A stretch of 24,402 nucleotides of DNA from JARRJY01 sp037388705 (GTDB lineage Bacteria; Pseudomonadota; Gammaproteobacteria; UBA6429; Thiohalophilaceae), in assembly GCA_037388705.1 (NCBI GenBank), contig JARRJY010000052.1:1-24402 (forward strand), read 5' to 3'. Shown one piece after another: positions 1 to 6,644 of the stretch. Each line of letters starts with the position of its first letter. Within the stretch, counting starts at the first letter, position 1. Below the pieces are notes generated by a model. That model worked only from the letters and a program-made list of their open reading frames with translations. It was not told where the DNA came from and did no database searches. Position numbers and translations under genes: made by a program.

Positions 1-243
1 GATGAAGCACAACTAAAATGCCACGATAGGGATGTTAACCATGATGGCCATCAGGACCTGCTGTGTAAGTTTGCTGTAAAGGATGCTGGATTTACCAGGT
101 TTGATGAAGAAGCCATTGTGAAAGGGAAGACCACAGATGGAAGGGATGTCTTAGGTCAGGGCACTATCAAGTTAGTAAGATATCATCATGGTCATCGTGA
201 GAAAAGACATCATGAGAGACGCCGTCATAGAGATGATGATTAA
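1..243 (+). CDS. 3' end of a secreted-type protein with a Ca-binding-like motif (partial)
   Basis: The frame is open from the first base to a TAA at 241-243, giving 80 C-terminal residues; the start lies outside the window. The readable part contains CHDRDVNHDGHQDLLCKF, an EF-hand or FG-GAP-like DxNxDGxxD loop flanked by two cysteines. This arrangement is common in exported calcium-binding proteins. A segment follows with GKTTDGRDVLGQGTIKLV. The extreme C-terminus is a run rich in His, Arg and Asp (YHHGHREKRHH...RHRDDD), which could bind metal or simply be a charged tail. A strong intrinsic terminator follows 15 bases after the stop, so the transcript ends here and prfC has its own start. I do not recognise a specific family; export and calcium binding are inferred from the motif alone. 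Confidence 0.6.
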   Translation, partial: DEAQLKCHDRDVNHDGHQDLLCKFAVKDAGFTRFDEEAIVKGKTTDGRDVLGQGTIKLVRYHHGHREKRHHERRRHRDDD

Positions 244-258
244 CCAACATTCCACACC

Positions 259-285
259 AAGCCCCTTTAACAAGGGGCTTTTTTT
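259..285 (+). terminator. Rho-independent terminator
   Basis: Perfect 9-bp stem AAGCCCCTT (259-267) / AAGGGGCTT (272-280) with a TAAC loop. The T-run continues to 285. It sits directly after the stop of the partial gene at the left edge. Confidence 0.9.
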
Positions 286-367
286 ATGATTCAGGCTGAA
301 TAAATCTCGATTCGGTTTGCAATTAAGGTAAAATAACGTGTTTTGTAGCACTAGTATGAACCTATAA

Positions 368-1948
368 ATGCCTGATTTTTTAAAAGAAACTCACCGTCGC
401 CGCACTTTCGCCATTATTTCTCACCCTGATGCGGGTAAAACCACGCTGACTGAAAAGCTGTTGTTATACGGGGGGGCGATCCAGATGGCGGGTACCGTCA
501 AGGGCCGCAAGGCGGATCGCCATGCTACCTCGGACTGGATGGAGCTGGAAAAACAGCGTGGTATCTCGGTGACCTCGGCAGTCATGCAGTTTCCCTACAA
601 GGACTGCATTATTAACCTGCTGGATACTCCGGGACATGAGGATTTCTCAGAAGATACTTATCGAACCCTGACGGCTGTCGATTCGGCGCTGATGGTCATT
701 GACTGCGCCAAGGGTGTCGAAGACCGGACCATCAAGCTGATGGACGTGTGTCGCCTGCGCGATACGCCGATCCTGACTTTCATCAACAAGCTGGATCGCG
801 AAGGCCGCGATCCCATCGAATTGATGGACGAAGTGGAAGATATCCTCAAGATTGAATGTGCCCCCGTTACCTGGCCAATTGGCATGGGCAAAAACCTCAA
901 AGGGGTATTCCATATCTATGAAAACAAGGTTCACCTGTTCAGCCCCACGCATGGTGGCAAAATCCAGCACGGGGAAGTCATCGAAGGACTGGATAACCCG
1001 CGCCTTGATGAAATGCTGGGTGGTATGGCAGATGAGTTACGTGATGAAATTGAACTGGTGCAGGGCGCCAGCCATGAGTTTGATAAAGATGCATTTCTCG
1101 CCGGCAAGCAAACCCCGGTGTTCTTTGGCTCAGCCATCAATAACTTTGGCGTTGATGAAATGCTGGATTACGTGGCCAGCGTGGCGCCAGCTCCTCAGCC
1201 ACGCGCGACGAAAACCCGCGAGGTTGTCGCAGAAGAAGAAAAGTTCTCCGGTTTTGTTTTTAAAATCCAGGCCAACATGGATCCACAACATCGTGACCGT
1301 ATTGCTTTCCTGCGGGTGTGTTCAGGTAAATACGAGCGTGGCATGAAAATGCGGCATGTGCGTATCGGCAAGGACGTGAAGATCGCCAACGCTATTACTT
1401 TCATGGCCTCTGAACGTGAGCACGTGGAAGAAGCCTATCCTGGCGACATCATCGGTTTGCATAACCATGGTGCCATCCAGATTGGTGATACTTTTACCCA
1501 GGGTGAAGATCTCAAATTCACCGGTATTCCCAATTTTGCCCCAGAGCTGTTTCGTCGTGTACGGTTGAAAGATCCATTAAAAATGAAAGCGCTGCAAAAA
1601 GGGCTTGATGAACTCAGTGAAGAAGGGGCTACCCAGGTGTTTCGCCCGTTAAACAGCAATGATGTGATCGTTGGTGCCGTCGGTGTCCTGCAATTTGATG
1701 TCGTAGCGCATCGATTAAAGAATGAATACAACGTCGATTCAGGTTTTGAAGCAGTGAATGTCCAGACCGCGCGCTGGGTTGAATGTGAAGATGAGAAAAT
1801 GCTCAATGACTTCAGGAAAAAGGCATCAGATAATCTTGCCATGGATGCTTCCGGCAGCCTGACCTATATTGCACCGACGCGGGTTAACCTTGAACTCACC
1901 ATGGAACGTTGGCCTGACATCCAGTTCCATGCCACCCGCGAGCATTGA
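368..1948 (+). CDS. prfC: Peptide chain release factor 3 (RF3)
   Basis: RF3 is a translational GTPase that removes RF1 and RF2 from the ribosome after peptide release. The 526-residue product has the usual family length. The GTPase motifs are in order: the P-loop SHPDAGKTT at residues 18-26, the DTPGH motif at 86-90, and NKLD at 140-143. The switch region KGRKADRHATSDWMELEKQRGISV is the RF3 form of the G2 segment. Domain II follows (KFSGFVFKIQANMDPQHRDR and onward), then a C-terminal domain containing VIVGAVGVLQFDVVAHRL. The ATG at 368 matches the usual RF3 N-terminus, but there is no clear Shine-Dalgarno sequence. Instead a three-codon frame ATG AAC CTA TAA (356-367) abuts the start codon. 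The gene stands alone between the terminator at 259-285 and an OmpA-type lipoprotein gene 59 bases downstream. Confidence 0.97.
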   Translation: MPDFLKETHRRRTFAIISHPDAGKTTLTEKLLLYGGAIQMAGTVKGRKADRHATSDWMELEKQRGISVTSAVMQFPYKDCIINLLDTPGHEDFSEDTYRTLTAVDSALMVIDCAKGVEDRTIKLMDVCRLRDTPILTFINKLDREGRDPIELMDEVEDILKIECAPVTWPIGMGKNLKGVFHIYENKVHLFSPTHGGKIQHGEVIEGLDNPRLDEMLGGMADELRDEIELVQGASHEFDKDAFLAGKQTPVFFGSAINNFGVDEMLDYVASVAPAPQPRATKTREVVAEEEKFSGFVFKIQANMDPQHRDRIAFLRVCSGKYERGMKMRHVRIGKDVKIANAITFMASEREHVEEAYPGDIIGLHNHGAIQIGDTFTQGEDLKFTGIPNFAPELFRRVRLKDPLKMKALQKGLDELSEEGATQVFRPLNSNDVIVGAVGVLQFDVVAHRLKNEYNVDSGFEAVNVQTARWVECEDEKMLNDFRKKASDNLAMDASGSLTYIAPTRVNLELTMERWPDIQFHATREH

Positions 1949-2007
1949 TCACAAAGCCTGCCTCGACTAGGCTATTGATAGTAAAAACAAAAAGGTAAGG
2001 ATTTATT

Positions 2008-2679
2008 ATGAAAAAATCATTAAAGGTCATCGCGTTTTCTTTTATCACCGTTTTCATGCTCAGTTCATGTGCCACGGATGAGTTTGGTAATCCCCGTTCA
2101 TTAACCCGCGCAGAAAAAGGTGCCATTATTGGTGCGACTACCGGTGCCTTGATAGGTTACAAAAAAGACGGTAAGAAAAAAGCGCTTCTTTATGGTTTAG
2201 TGGGTGGACTGGCCGGTGGGGCTGTTGGTAGCTACATGGATGCCCAGCGAAAAGACTTTGAAAAACAGTTAGCTTCAGAAATTAAGGCAGGCGCGGTAGA
2301 GGTCAATAAACTACCTGAGAATAACCTGATGGTGACAATGACGTCTCAAACAGCCTTTAACGTTGACTCCACAAATATCAAGTCAGGCTTTCATCCGACA
2401 ATGAACAAAATTGCCTGGATCGTAAACAAGTACGGCAAGACGCATCTGAACATCGTGGGACACACGGATAGCACCGGTTCAAGAGCCTATAACCAGAAAC
2501 TGTCCGAGAAGCGAGCCAGTTCTATCGAGCATTACCTGGGGCAAAAACAGGTAATTCCTCAGCGCATGACGACTTACGGCCTGGGTGAAGACAGCCCGCG
2601 TGCTGACAATAAAACAGAAACTGGACGTCGACTGAACCGTCGCGTTGAGATCATTATCGAACCGATTGTTGCCAAGTAG
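2008..2679 (+). CDS. OmpA-domain lipoprotein with glycine zipper (YiaD-like)
   Basis: The 223-residue product starts with a lipoprotein signal peptide whose lipobox is LSSC at residues 18-21, so the mature protein should begin at Cys21 and be lipid-anchored. Residues 38-75 are a glycine-zipper segment (GAIIGATTGALIG and GLVGGLAGGAVGSY) of the kind found in YiaD and SlyB-like proteins; it probably packs in the membrane. Residues 105-220 are an OmpA C-terminal domain that binds peptidoglycan. GHTDSTGSRAYNQKLSEKRA contains the conserved Asp154 and Arg169, and RRLNRRVEIII closes the domain. It therefore likely links the outer membrane to the cell wall. A good ribosome site (AAGGTAAGGA) lies about 8 bases before the ATG. 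Function follows from the domain family; no partner is shown by the sequence. Confidence 0.9.
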   Translation: MKKSLKVIAFSFITVFMLSSCATDEFGNPRSLTRAEKGAIIGATTGALIGYKKDGKKKALLYGLVGGLAGGAVGSYMDAQRKDFEKQLASEIKAGAVEVNKLPENNLMVTMTSQTAFNVDSTNIKSGFHPTMNKIAWIVNKYGKTHLNIVGHTDSTGSRAYNQKLSEKRASSIEHYLGQKQVIPQRMTTYGLGEDSPRADNKTETGRRLNRRVEIIIEPIVAK

Positions 2680-2691
2680 AATATTTTCAAT

Positions 2692-2805
2692 TTACCGGGT
2701 AGTACCTGCCTCAGGGTAACTCTTCTCAGTAAACGGCCAATATTTTCTGACTAACATCATCATTGCATCCTGCACAATATCCAGCGCTTCTTCACGATCC
2801 CCCAT
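2692..2805 (-). pseudogene. Inverted fragment of the downstream sigma-factor gene (region 2)
   Basis: Read on the minus strand, 2803-2739 is identical over 65 bases to 3529-3593 of the sigma gene at 3401-3994; with one mismatch the match extends to 2808/3524. In the sigma frame it reads MGDREEALDIVQDAM, then MMLVRKY, and continues without homology as WPFTEKSYPEAGTTR to a TAA at 2692-2694. That makes a 37-codon open frame from an ATG at 2805-2803. A GAGAG ribosome-site-like sequence lies 5 bases before that ATG. It covers only the start of region 2, so it cannot be a working sigma factor alone. It may be a duplicated fragment, one arm of an invertible element, or an assembly chimera. Confidence 0.6.
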
Positions 2806-2808
2806 TGC
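2739..2808. repeat. Left arm of a 65/70-nt inverted repeat
   Basis: This arm is the reverse complement of 3524-3593: 65 bases are identical (2739-2803 against 3529-3593), then one mismatch at 2804, then four more matching bases. The arms bracket the 11-residue-repeat protein gene (2869-3357) and the first 128 bases of the sigma gene. About 725 bases separate the 65-base identical arms (2804-3528). Confidence 0.9.
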
Positions 2809-2868
2809 GCTCTCGGGCGTTGTTACAGATAAACCATCACGGAAAATTTCACCGAGGAGAGTATAACA

Positions 2869-3357
2869 ATGAAAAAAACAATAATTTGTAGTGGCTTACT
2901 GATTATGGGAATGACAGGCACCGTGTTTGCTGATGATACCGGCGTTGGTGCCAGGGTGGATAATTTCCTGGATCATCGAGGTGACGTGATTGATGCGCGG
3001 CTGGACAAGCGGGGCCACCAAATCGATGCTCACCTGGACCGCAAGGGCGAACGTGTTAATGACCGTTTTGATAACCGAGGAGAGCGCATCAATGATCGCC
3101 TCGACAGGCGTGCCGAGTTTGCCTATGAGCATGGTAAAGAAGGACTGGCGAAACGATTGGACACAAAAGGTAACATTATCGAACGACGTATGGATCGAAA
3201 GGGTGATCGTATTGAACATCGCCAGGATAAGAAAGGTAATGTTATTGCTCGTCGTATGGACCGAAAAGGTGACCGAATTAATCGTCGCATGGATCGAAAA
3301 GGAGATCGTTTGCACAGAATTATTGATCGTCGCAAGCGTGCTCGTATTCACCAGTAA
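2869..3357 (+). CDS. Exported protein made of 11-residue charged repeats
   Basis: The 162-residue product has a signal peptide with predicted cleavage after Ala21 (TVFA/DD). Almost all of the mature part is an 11-residue repeat with consensus D(R/K)(K/R)GDRIxxR(M/L). About ten copies run from DHRGDVIDARL near residue 35 to the C-terminus, interrupted once around residues 82-97 (EFAYEHGKEGLAKRL). The repeats become more basic toward the end. An 11-residue period fits a right-handed or extended amphipathic helix, so an elongated helical periplasmic protein is a fair inference. I cannot assign a function. The ribosome site GAGGAGA precedes the ATG at good spacing. The sigma factor gene follows 43 bases downstream. 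Both sit in a region bounded by the sigma-fragment inverted repeat. Confidence 0.8.
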   Translation: MKKTIICSGLLIMGMTGTVFADDTGVGARVDNFLDHRGDVIDARLDKRGHQIDAHLDRKGERVNDRFDNRGERINDRLDRRAEFAYEHGKEGLAKRLDTKGNIIERRMDRKGDRIEHRQDKKGNVIARRMDRKGDRINRRMDRKGDRLHRIIDRRKRARIHQ

Positions 3358-3400
3358 AACCATGGGCGTTAATGTATCATACTGTGAATCAGGTCAGTCT

Positions 3401-3994
3401 ATGTTCAATAGACTGGCCAGTGATTTACAAACTGCAACAAAGGATAACATTCTGAATCAGCGTCAGGCACTAAACCAGTTTTTTGCCCGGGCAGAAAAAC
3501 GTGCATACAGGATGGCACAGATCGCAACGGGGGATCGTGAAGAAGCGCTGGATATTGTGCAGGATGCAATGATGATGTTAGTCAGAAAATATTCTGATCG
3601 TACCGAAGAAGAGTGGGGTGCGTTGTTTTATCGCATTGTACAGAACCGTATCAAGGACTGGTATCGTCGCCAAAAGGTACGCAACATCTGGCATTCATGG
3701 TTTGGGAAAGATGACGAGGATGATGAGCAGGGCATAGATTCATTACCAGAAATAGTCAGTAATAATCCAGAGAAAAAGATTTTTCAGTATCGGATGACAG
3801 AACAACTGGAAAAAGCATTGAGTGAATTACCTTTACGACAACAACAAACATTTTTATTACGAACCTGGGAAGGTCTGGATGTTAAACAGACTGCCAGCGC
3901 AATGGGCATAAGTGAGGGCAGTGTAAAAACCCATTATTCACGTGCCGTACATTCATTGCGTGAAACTCTGGGAGAGTACCAATATGAAGAATGA
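3401..3994 (+). CDS. Sigma-70 family (ECF-like) RNA polymerase sigma factor
   Basis: The 197-residue product directs RNA polymerase to a dedicated promoter set. Residues about 24-95 are region 2: QALNQFFARAEKRAYRMAQIATGD, then DIVQDAMMMLVRKY, then IVQNRIKDWYRRQKVR, the -10 recognition helix. An acidic linker (FGKDDEDDEQG, 101-111) follows. Residues 134-190 are region 4, with ELPLRQQQTFLLRTWEGL and the helix-turn-helix VKQTASAMGISEGSVKTHYSRAVHSLRE. I chose the ATG at 3401 because AGGTCAG precedes it; an in-frame ATG at 3362 has no ribosome site. The gene overlaps the next one by 11 bases. Codons 44-64 are duplicated in inverse orientation at 2739-2803. Similar sigma factors elsewhere occur beside DUF3619 and DUF3106 genes, as here. 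Confidence 0.92.
   Translation: MFNRLASDLQTATKDNILNQRQALNQFFARAEKRAYRMAQIATGDREEALDIVQDAMMMLVRKYSDRTEEEWGALFYRIVQNRIKDWYRRQKVRNIWHSWFGKDDEDDEQGIDSLPEIVSNNPEKKIFQYRMTEQLEKALSELPLRQQQTFLLRTWEGLDVKQTASAMGISEGSVKTHYSRAVHSLRETLGEYQYEE
3524..3593. repeat. Right arm of the inverted repeat, inside the sigma gene
   Basis: This segment encodes sigma region 2.1-2.2 (codons about 42-65) and is identical over 65 bases to the reverse complement of 2739-2803. The reading frame is preserved across the junctions of both copies. Confidence 0.9.
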
Positions 3995-4331
3995 CAACTT
4001 CGACAAGCAGGTTAACCAGGCACTAAATGACAGTGTAGACAGGCTGGATTCGGATACCACGCAAAGATTATTTGAAACACGTCAATCAGCACTGGCAGAG
4101 CTGGATAGACGTTCATGGTGGCAGGCGCCAATCATTAAACCAGTGGGTGCAGTGGCGGCAGGCTTATTGGTATTCATGATTGTAAGCCCGGTTTATAGAC
4201 TGGCAGACAATGAGAAAGAGTTACCACATCCTGCAGATATCGAGTTAATGGCTTCGGTCGATAACCTTGAAATGGTAGAAGAACTGGAAATGATCCAGTG
4301 GTTGCTGGAGAAAGAAGATTATGCCGGTTAA
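3984..4331 (+). CDS. DUF3619-like single-pass membrane protein (candidate anti-sigma factor)
   Basis: The 115-residue product has a cytoplasmic-looking N-terminus (NDNFDKQVNQALNDSVDRLD, then TQRLFETRQSALAELDRR). One membrane segment follows at about residues 50-68 (KPVGAVAAGLLVFMIVSPV), then an acidic C-terminal tail. This layout and the position right after a sigma gene match DUF3619 proteins. I chose the ATG at 3984 because GGGAGAG lies about 8 bases upstream; that start overlaps the sigma stop by 11 bases, a sign of coupled translation. An upstream in-frame ATG at 3942 lies deep in the sigma gene and is less likely. A role in holding the sigma factor at the membrane is inferred from gene order and topology only; no classical zinc-binding anti-sigma motif is present. 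Confidence 0.75.
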   Translation: MKNDNFDKQVNQALNDSVDRLDSDTTQRLFETRQSALAELDRRSWWQAPIIKPVGAVAAGLLVFMIVSPVYRLADNEKELPHPADIELMASVDNLEMVEELEMIQWLLEKEDYAG

Positions 4332-4539
4332 GTCGATATTGTTACTACTGGCTATGTTACCGCTAATGGTACAGGCTGAAAATGATCAGGCAGAGAGTGT
4401 TGATGAACAGCCAGATCTTTCCTTGCTGGAATTTCTGGGAAGCTTTGAAGAACAGGATAACGTATGGCTGGATGCAGTGATCGATGAAACACAAACTGCA
4501 CAGGTTGAGATTAATAAAGAGGTACAGGACCATGAGTAA
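4321..4539 (+). CDS. Small exported acidic protein of the sigma operon
   Basis: The 72-residue product opens with a signal peptide (MPVKSILLLLAMLPLMVQA) that should be cleaved after Ala19. The mature part is acidic, with LLEFLGSFEEQDNVWLDAVIDE as its only distinctive stretch. Short proteins with an LEFLGxxE...W motif recur in sigma/DUF3619/DUF3106 operons in my recollection, but I cannot name a family. The ATG overlaps the upstream stop by 11 bases, and the stop overlaps the next gene by 8 bases. It is therefore translated as part of the operon and its product probably acts in the periplasm with the DUF3106-like protein. Confidence 0.7.
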   Translation: MPVKSILLLLAMLPLMVQAENDQAESVDEQPDLSLLEFLGSFEEQDNVWLDAVIDETQTAQVEINKEVQDHE

Positions 4540-5074
4540 ATTCAACAGGATTATCAGCATTATCGTGCTGGCATGGGTGTTTCCCGTCCTGGCGATGGCA
4601 ACGACTTCATGGAATGATTTACCTGAAGAAACTCAGCAATTATTAAAACGCTTTGAACATCGCTGGGATAATTTAACACCGGAACAAAAAGCGCGAATTC
4701 AGAAAGGTATTGAACGCTGGAAAAGCATGTCACCAGAACAACGTCAACATGCCAAAAAGCGTATGCAACGTTGGCAGAAAATGTCTCCTGAACAAAGAGC
4801 GCGAGTACGTGAGCGGTATAAAAAATTCAGGGCCCTGTCACCGGAGGAGCAGGAACGGGTACGTAAGAAGTGGCACTGGTTTAAAAATCTTCCACCTGAG
4901 AAGCGTGCCAGGTTACGTCAACACTGGCAGGACATGTCGCCGGAACAACGCCAGGCATTGAAACAGCGCTGGCAAAATACCACGCCAGAACAGCGTCGTG
5001 AGATGCGCCAACGTTGGCGCAATGCTACACCTGAACAGCGACAACGTTTTATGCGCGAAAGAATACGCCGCTAG
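4532..5074 (+). CDS. DUF3106-like exported repeat protein
   Basis: The 180-residue product has a signal peptide of about 23 residues (ISIIVLAWVFPVLAMA) followed by seven or eight repeats of about 20 residues. Each repeat has a (L/M/T)(S/T/P)PEQR turn and a helix containing RW or KW, for example MSPEQRARVRERYKKF and TTPEQRREMRQRWRN. The consensus resembles DUF3106 and is reminiscent of the LTPEQ motifs of the Spy/CpxP/ZraP periplasmic proteins. A periplasmic sensing or chaperone-like role for the sigma operon is an inference from that resemblance. I chose the ATG at 4532, which overlaps the previous stop and follows GAGGTACAGGA. An upstream in-frame ATG at 4484 would lack a signal peptide at its N-terminus. 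The C-terminus is strongly basic (FMRERIRR). Confidence 0.85.
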   Translation: MSKFNRIISIIVLAWVFPVLAMATTSWNDLPEETQQLLKRFEHRWDNLTPEQKARIQKGIERWKSMSPEQRQHAKKRMQRWQKMSPEQRARVRERYKKFRALSPEEQERVRKKWHWFKNLPPEKRARLRQHWQDMSPEQRQALKQRWQNTTPEQRREMRQRWRNATPEQRQRFMRERIRR

Positions 5075-5101
5075 TCATATCAGCTGGGTTATACTAACCC
5101 G

Positions 5102-6382
5102 GTGATGAGCATTTATAAAAACAAGCAAGTCTTATCGTGGGCATTTTATGACTGGGCTAATTCTGCTTTTGCCACTACCGTATTAGCCGGTTTTTTTCCT
5201 CTTTTCTTCAAGCAGTTCTGGTCACATCAGAATACTGTGACTGAAAGCACCTTTCAGCTTGGTCTTGGCAATGCACTGGCCAGCCTTGTCATCGTGATGC
5301 TGGCCCCGGTAGTGGGTGCCATCGCCGATAGCGGCAAATTAAAAAAACGATTCCTCGTCCTGTTTTCATTACTGGGTATTTTTATGACACTGGGTCTGTA
5401 CTTTGTCAACCAGGGTGAGTGGTTTGTTGCACTCTGCTTTTTTGTCCTGGCCGCAATCGGGTTTCAGGGTAGCGTGTTATTCAACGATGCATTAATTACC
5501 GATATCACGGATATAAAAAACTATGATCGTGTTTCAGCATTTGGCTATGCCATGGGTTATCTCGGTGGTGGGCTACTGTTTACGCTCAACGTAATTATGG
5601 TATCCAAACCAGGCTGGTTTGGGCTGGAATCCACCAGTGAAGCCGTGCGTCTTTCATTTCTCAGTGTATCTATCTGGTGGTTATTATTCTCGATTCCACT
5701 GTGGTTGTTTGTTCATGAAGAAAAGTCCCAACAAAGTGTTTCCGTAGCCCAGGCTACCCGGGGTGGTGTACAACAACTACTCGATACCTTCAGGCAGATA
5801 AAACAATTTAAAATGATTGGTCTGTTCCTGCTTGCTTACTGGTTATACATTGACGGGGTAGACACCATTGTCAGAATGGCCGTGGATTATGGCCTGGCTA
5901 TTGGCCTGGAAGGTTCGGACTTGTTAATGGCTTTGCTGGTAACCCAGTTTGTCGGTTTTCCCGCGGCAATTGGTTTTGGCTACATAGGTGAACGTATAGG
6001 AGCTAAAAGAGCAATTTTAATTGCCATTGCTGTTTATTTACTGGTCACGGCTTTTGCCTACAGGATGCAGACAGTGGAAGAGTTTTACATGCTGGCTGTT
6101 ACCATCGGCCTGGTACAGGGCGGTATCCAGAGCCTGAGCCGTTCTTTATACGCGAGGATCATCCCTAAATCACAGGTAGCGGAATTTTTTGGCTTTTATA
6201 ACATGCTGGGTAAATTTGCCGCCGTGATCGGGCCAATTATGATTGGGGTCATTGCCGCAACCCTGGAAGATTCCCGGGTAGCGATGTTATCGGTCAGTAT
6301 CCTGTTCATCGGTGGGGCAATCCTGTTATATTTTGTGGATGAGCAAAAAGCCAGACAACAGATTCAAAACATTGAAACTTGA
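5102..6382 (+). CDS. UMF1-type MFS transporter (Atg22-like)
   Basis: The 426-residue product is a polytopic inner-membrane protein with about 11-12 hydrophobic segments. The N-terminal VLSWAFYDWANSAFATTVLAGFFPLFFKQFW is the signature of the UMF1 family of the major facilitator superfamily. VGAIADSGKLKKRF is an A-like loop between TM2 and TM3, and GGIQSLSRSLYARIIPKSQVAEFFGFYNMLGKFAAVIGP is the conserved second-half segment. Substrates of bacterial members are mostly unknown; an export role is only a guess. The start is one of two adjacent ATGs at 5102 and 5105. No strong ribosome site is visible, and a 6-bp inverted repeat (GGGTTA/TAACCC, 5086-5100) lies just upstream. The stop at 6380-6382 is two bases before the assembly gap. 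Confidence 0.9.
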   Translation: MMSIYKNKQVLSWAFYDWANSAFATTVLAGFFPLFFKQFWSHQNTVTESTFQLGLGNALASLVIVMLAPVVGAIADSGKLKKRFLVLFSLLGIFMTLGLYFVNQGEWFVALCFFVLAAIGFQGSVLFNDALITDITDIKNYDRVSAFGYAMGYLGGGLLFTLNVIMVSKPGWFGLESTSEAVRLSFLSVSIWWLLFSIPLWLFVHEEKSQQSVSVAQATRGGVQQLLDTFRQIKQFKMIGLFLLAYWLYIDGVDTIVRMAVDYGLAIGLEGSDLLMALLVTQFVGFPAAIGFGYIGERIGAKRAILIAIAVYLLVTAFAYRMQTVEEFYMLAVTIGLVQGGIQSLSRSLYARIIPKSQVAEFFGFYNMLGKFAAVIGPIMIGVIAATLEDSRVAMLSVSILFIGGAILLYFVDEQKARQQIQNIET

Positions 6383-6384
6383 TG

Positions 6385-6427
6385 NNNNNNNNNNNNNNNN
6401 NNNNNNNNNNNNNNNNNNNNNNNNNNN
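6385..6427. other. Assembly gap (43 N)
   Basis: A run of 43 undetermined bases lies between the transporter gene and the DUF2970-type gene. Its true length may differ, and it hides the upstream signals of the next gene. Confidence 1.
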
Positions 6428-6428
6428 A

Positions 6429-6644
6429 ATGAATGAAGAACATAAAAAAGCCCCGACCCTTATGGATGTCACCCGGAGTGTATTGTGGGGGATGCTTGGG
6501 GTACAAAAGAAAAAGAATTACGAGCGAGATTTTACCAAGGGTAAGCCCTGGCAATATGTTGTTATTGGCCTGGTCGCAGTATCAATCTTTATAATAAGTA
6601 TCGTTGTGGTCGTAAACCTTGTGCTGTCATCGGCTGGTTCATGA
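6429..6644 (+). CDS. DUF2970-type small membrane protein
   Basis: The 71-residue product has an N-terminal soluble part (LMDVTRSVLWGMLGVQKKKNYERDF), then TKGKPWQYVVIGL and a single long membrane helix at the C-terminus (VAVSIFIISIVVVVNLVL). The combination of a VxxSVxxxxxGVQ motif, RDFxxGxPW and one TM matches the DUF2970 family, whose function is unknown. The ATG at 6429 lies directly after the N run, so its ribosome site is not visible and an earlier start inside the gap cannot be excluded. Confidence 0.8.
   Translation: MNEEHKKAPTLMDVTRSVLWGMLGVQKKKNYERDFTKGKPWQYVVIGLVAVSIFIISIVVVVNLVLSSAGS

Noticed and set aside
1955..1973. AGCCT/AGGCT inverted repeat after prfC
   Set aside because: Only a 5-bp stem with a 9-base loop and no T-run, so it does not support a terminator call.
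2896..3363. Minus-strand open frame of about 155 codons opposite the 11-residue-repeat gene
   Set aside because: It is the codon-aligned antisense of a repetitive, charge-biased gene; it has no ribosome site, and the plus-strand frame has a signal peptide and clear repeats.
2990..3400. Upstream extension of the sigma-factor frame
   Set aside because: It runs out of frame through the repeat-protein gene and shows no sigma homology before residue 1 at 3401.
5086..5100. GGGTTA-TAC-TAACCC hairpin before the MFS gene
   Set aside because: Only 6 bp with a 3-base spacer and no T-run, so it is too short to call an operator or terminator with confidence.
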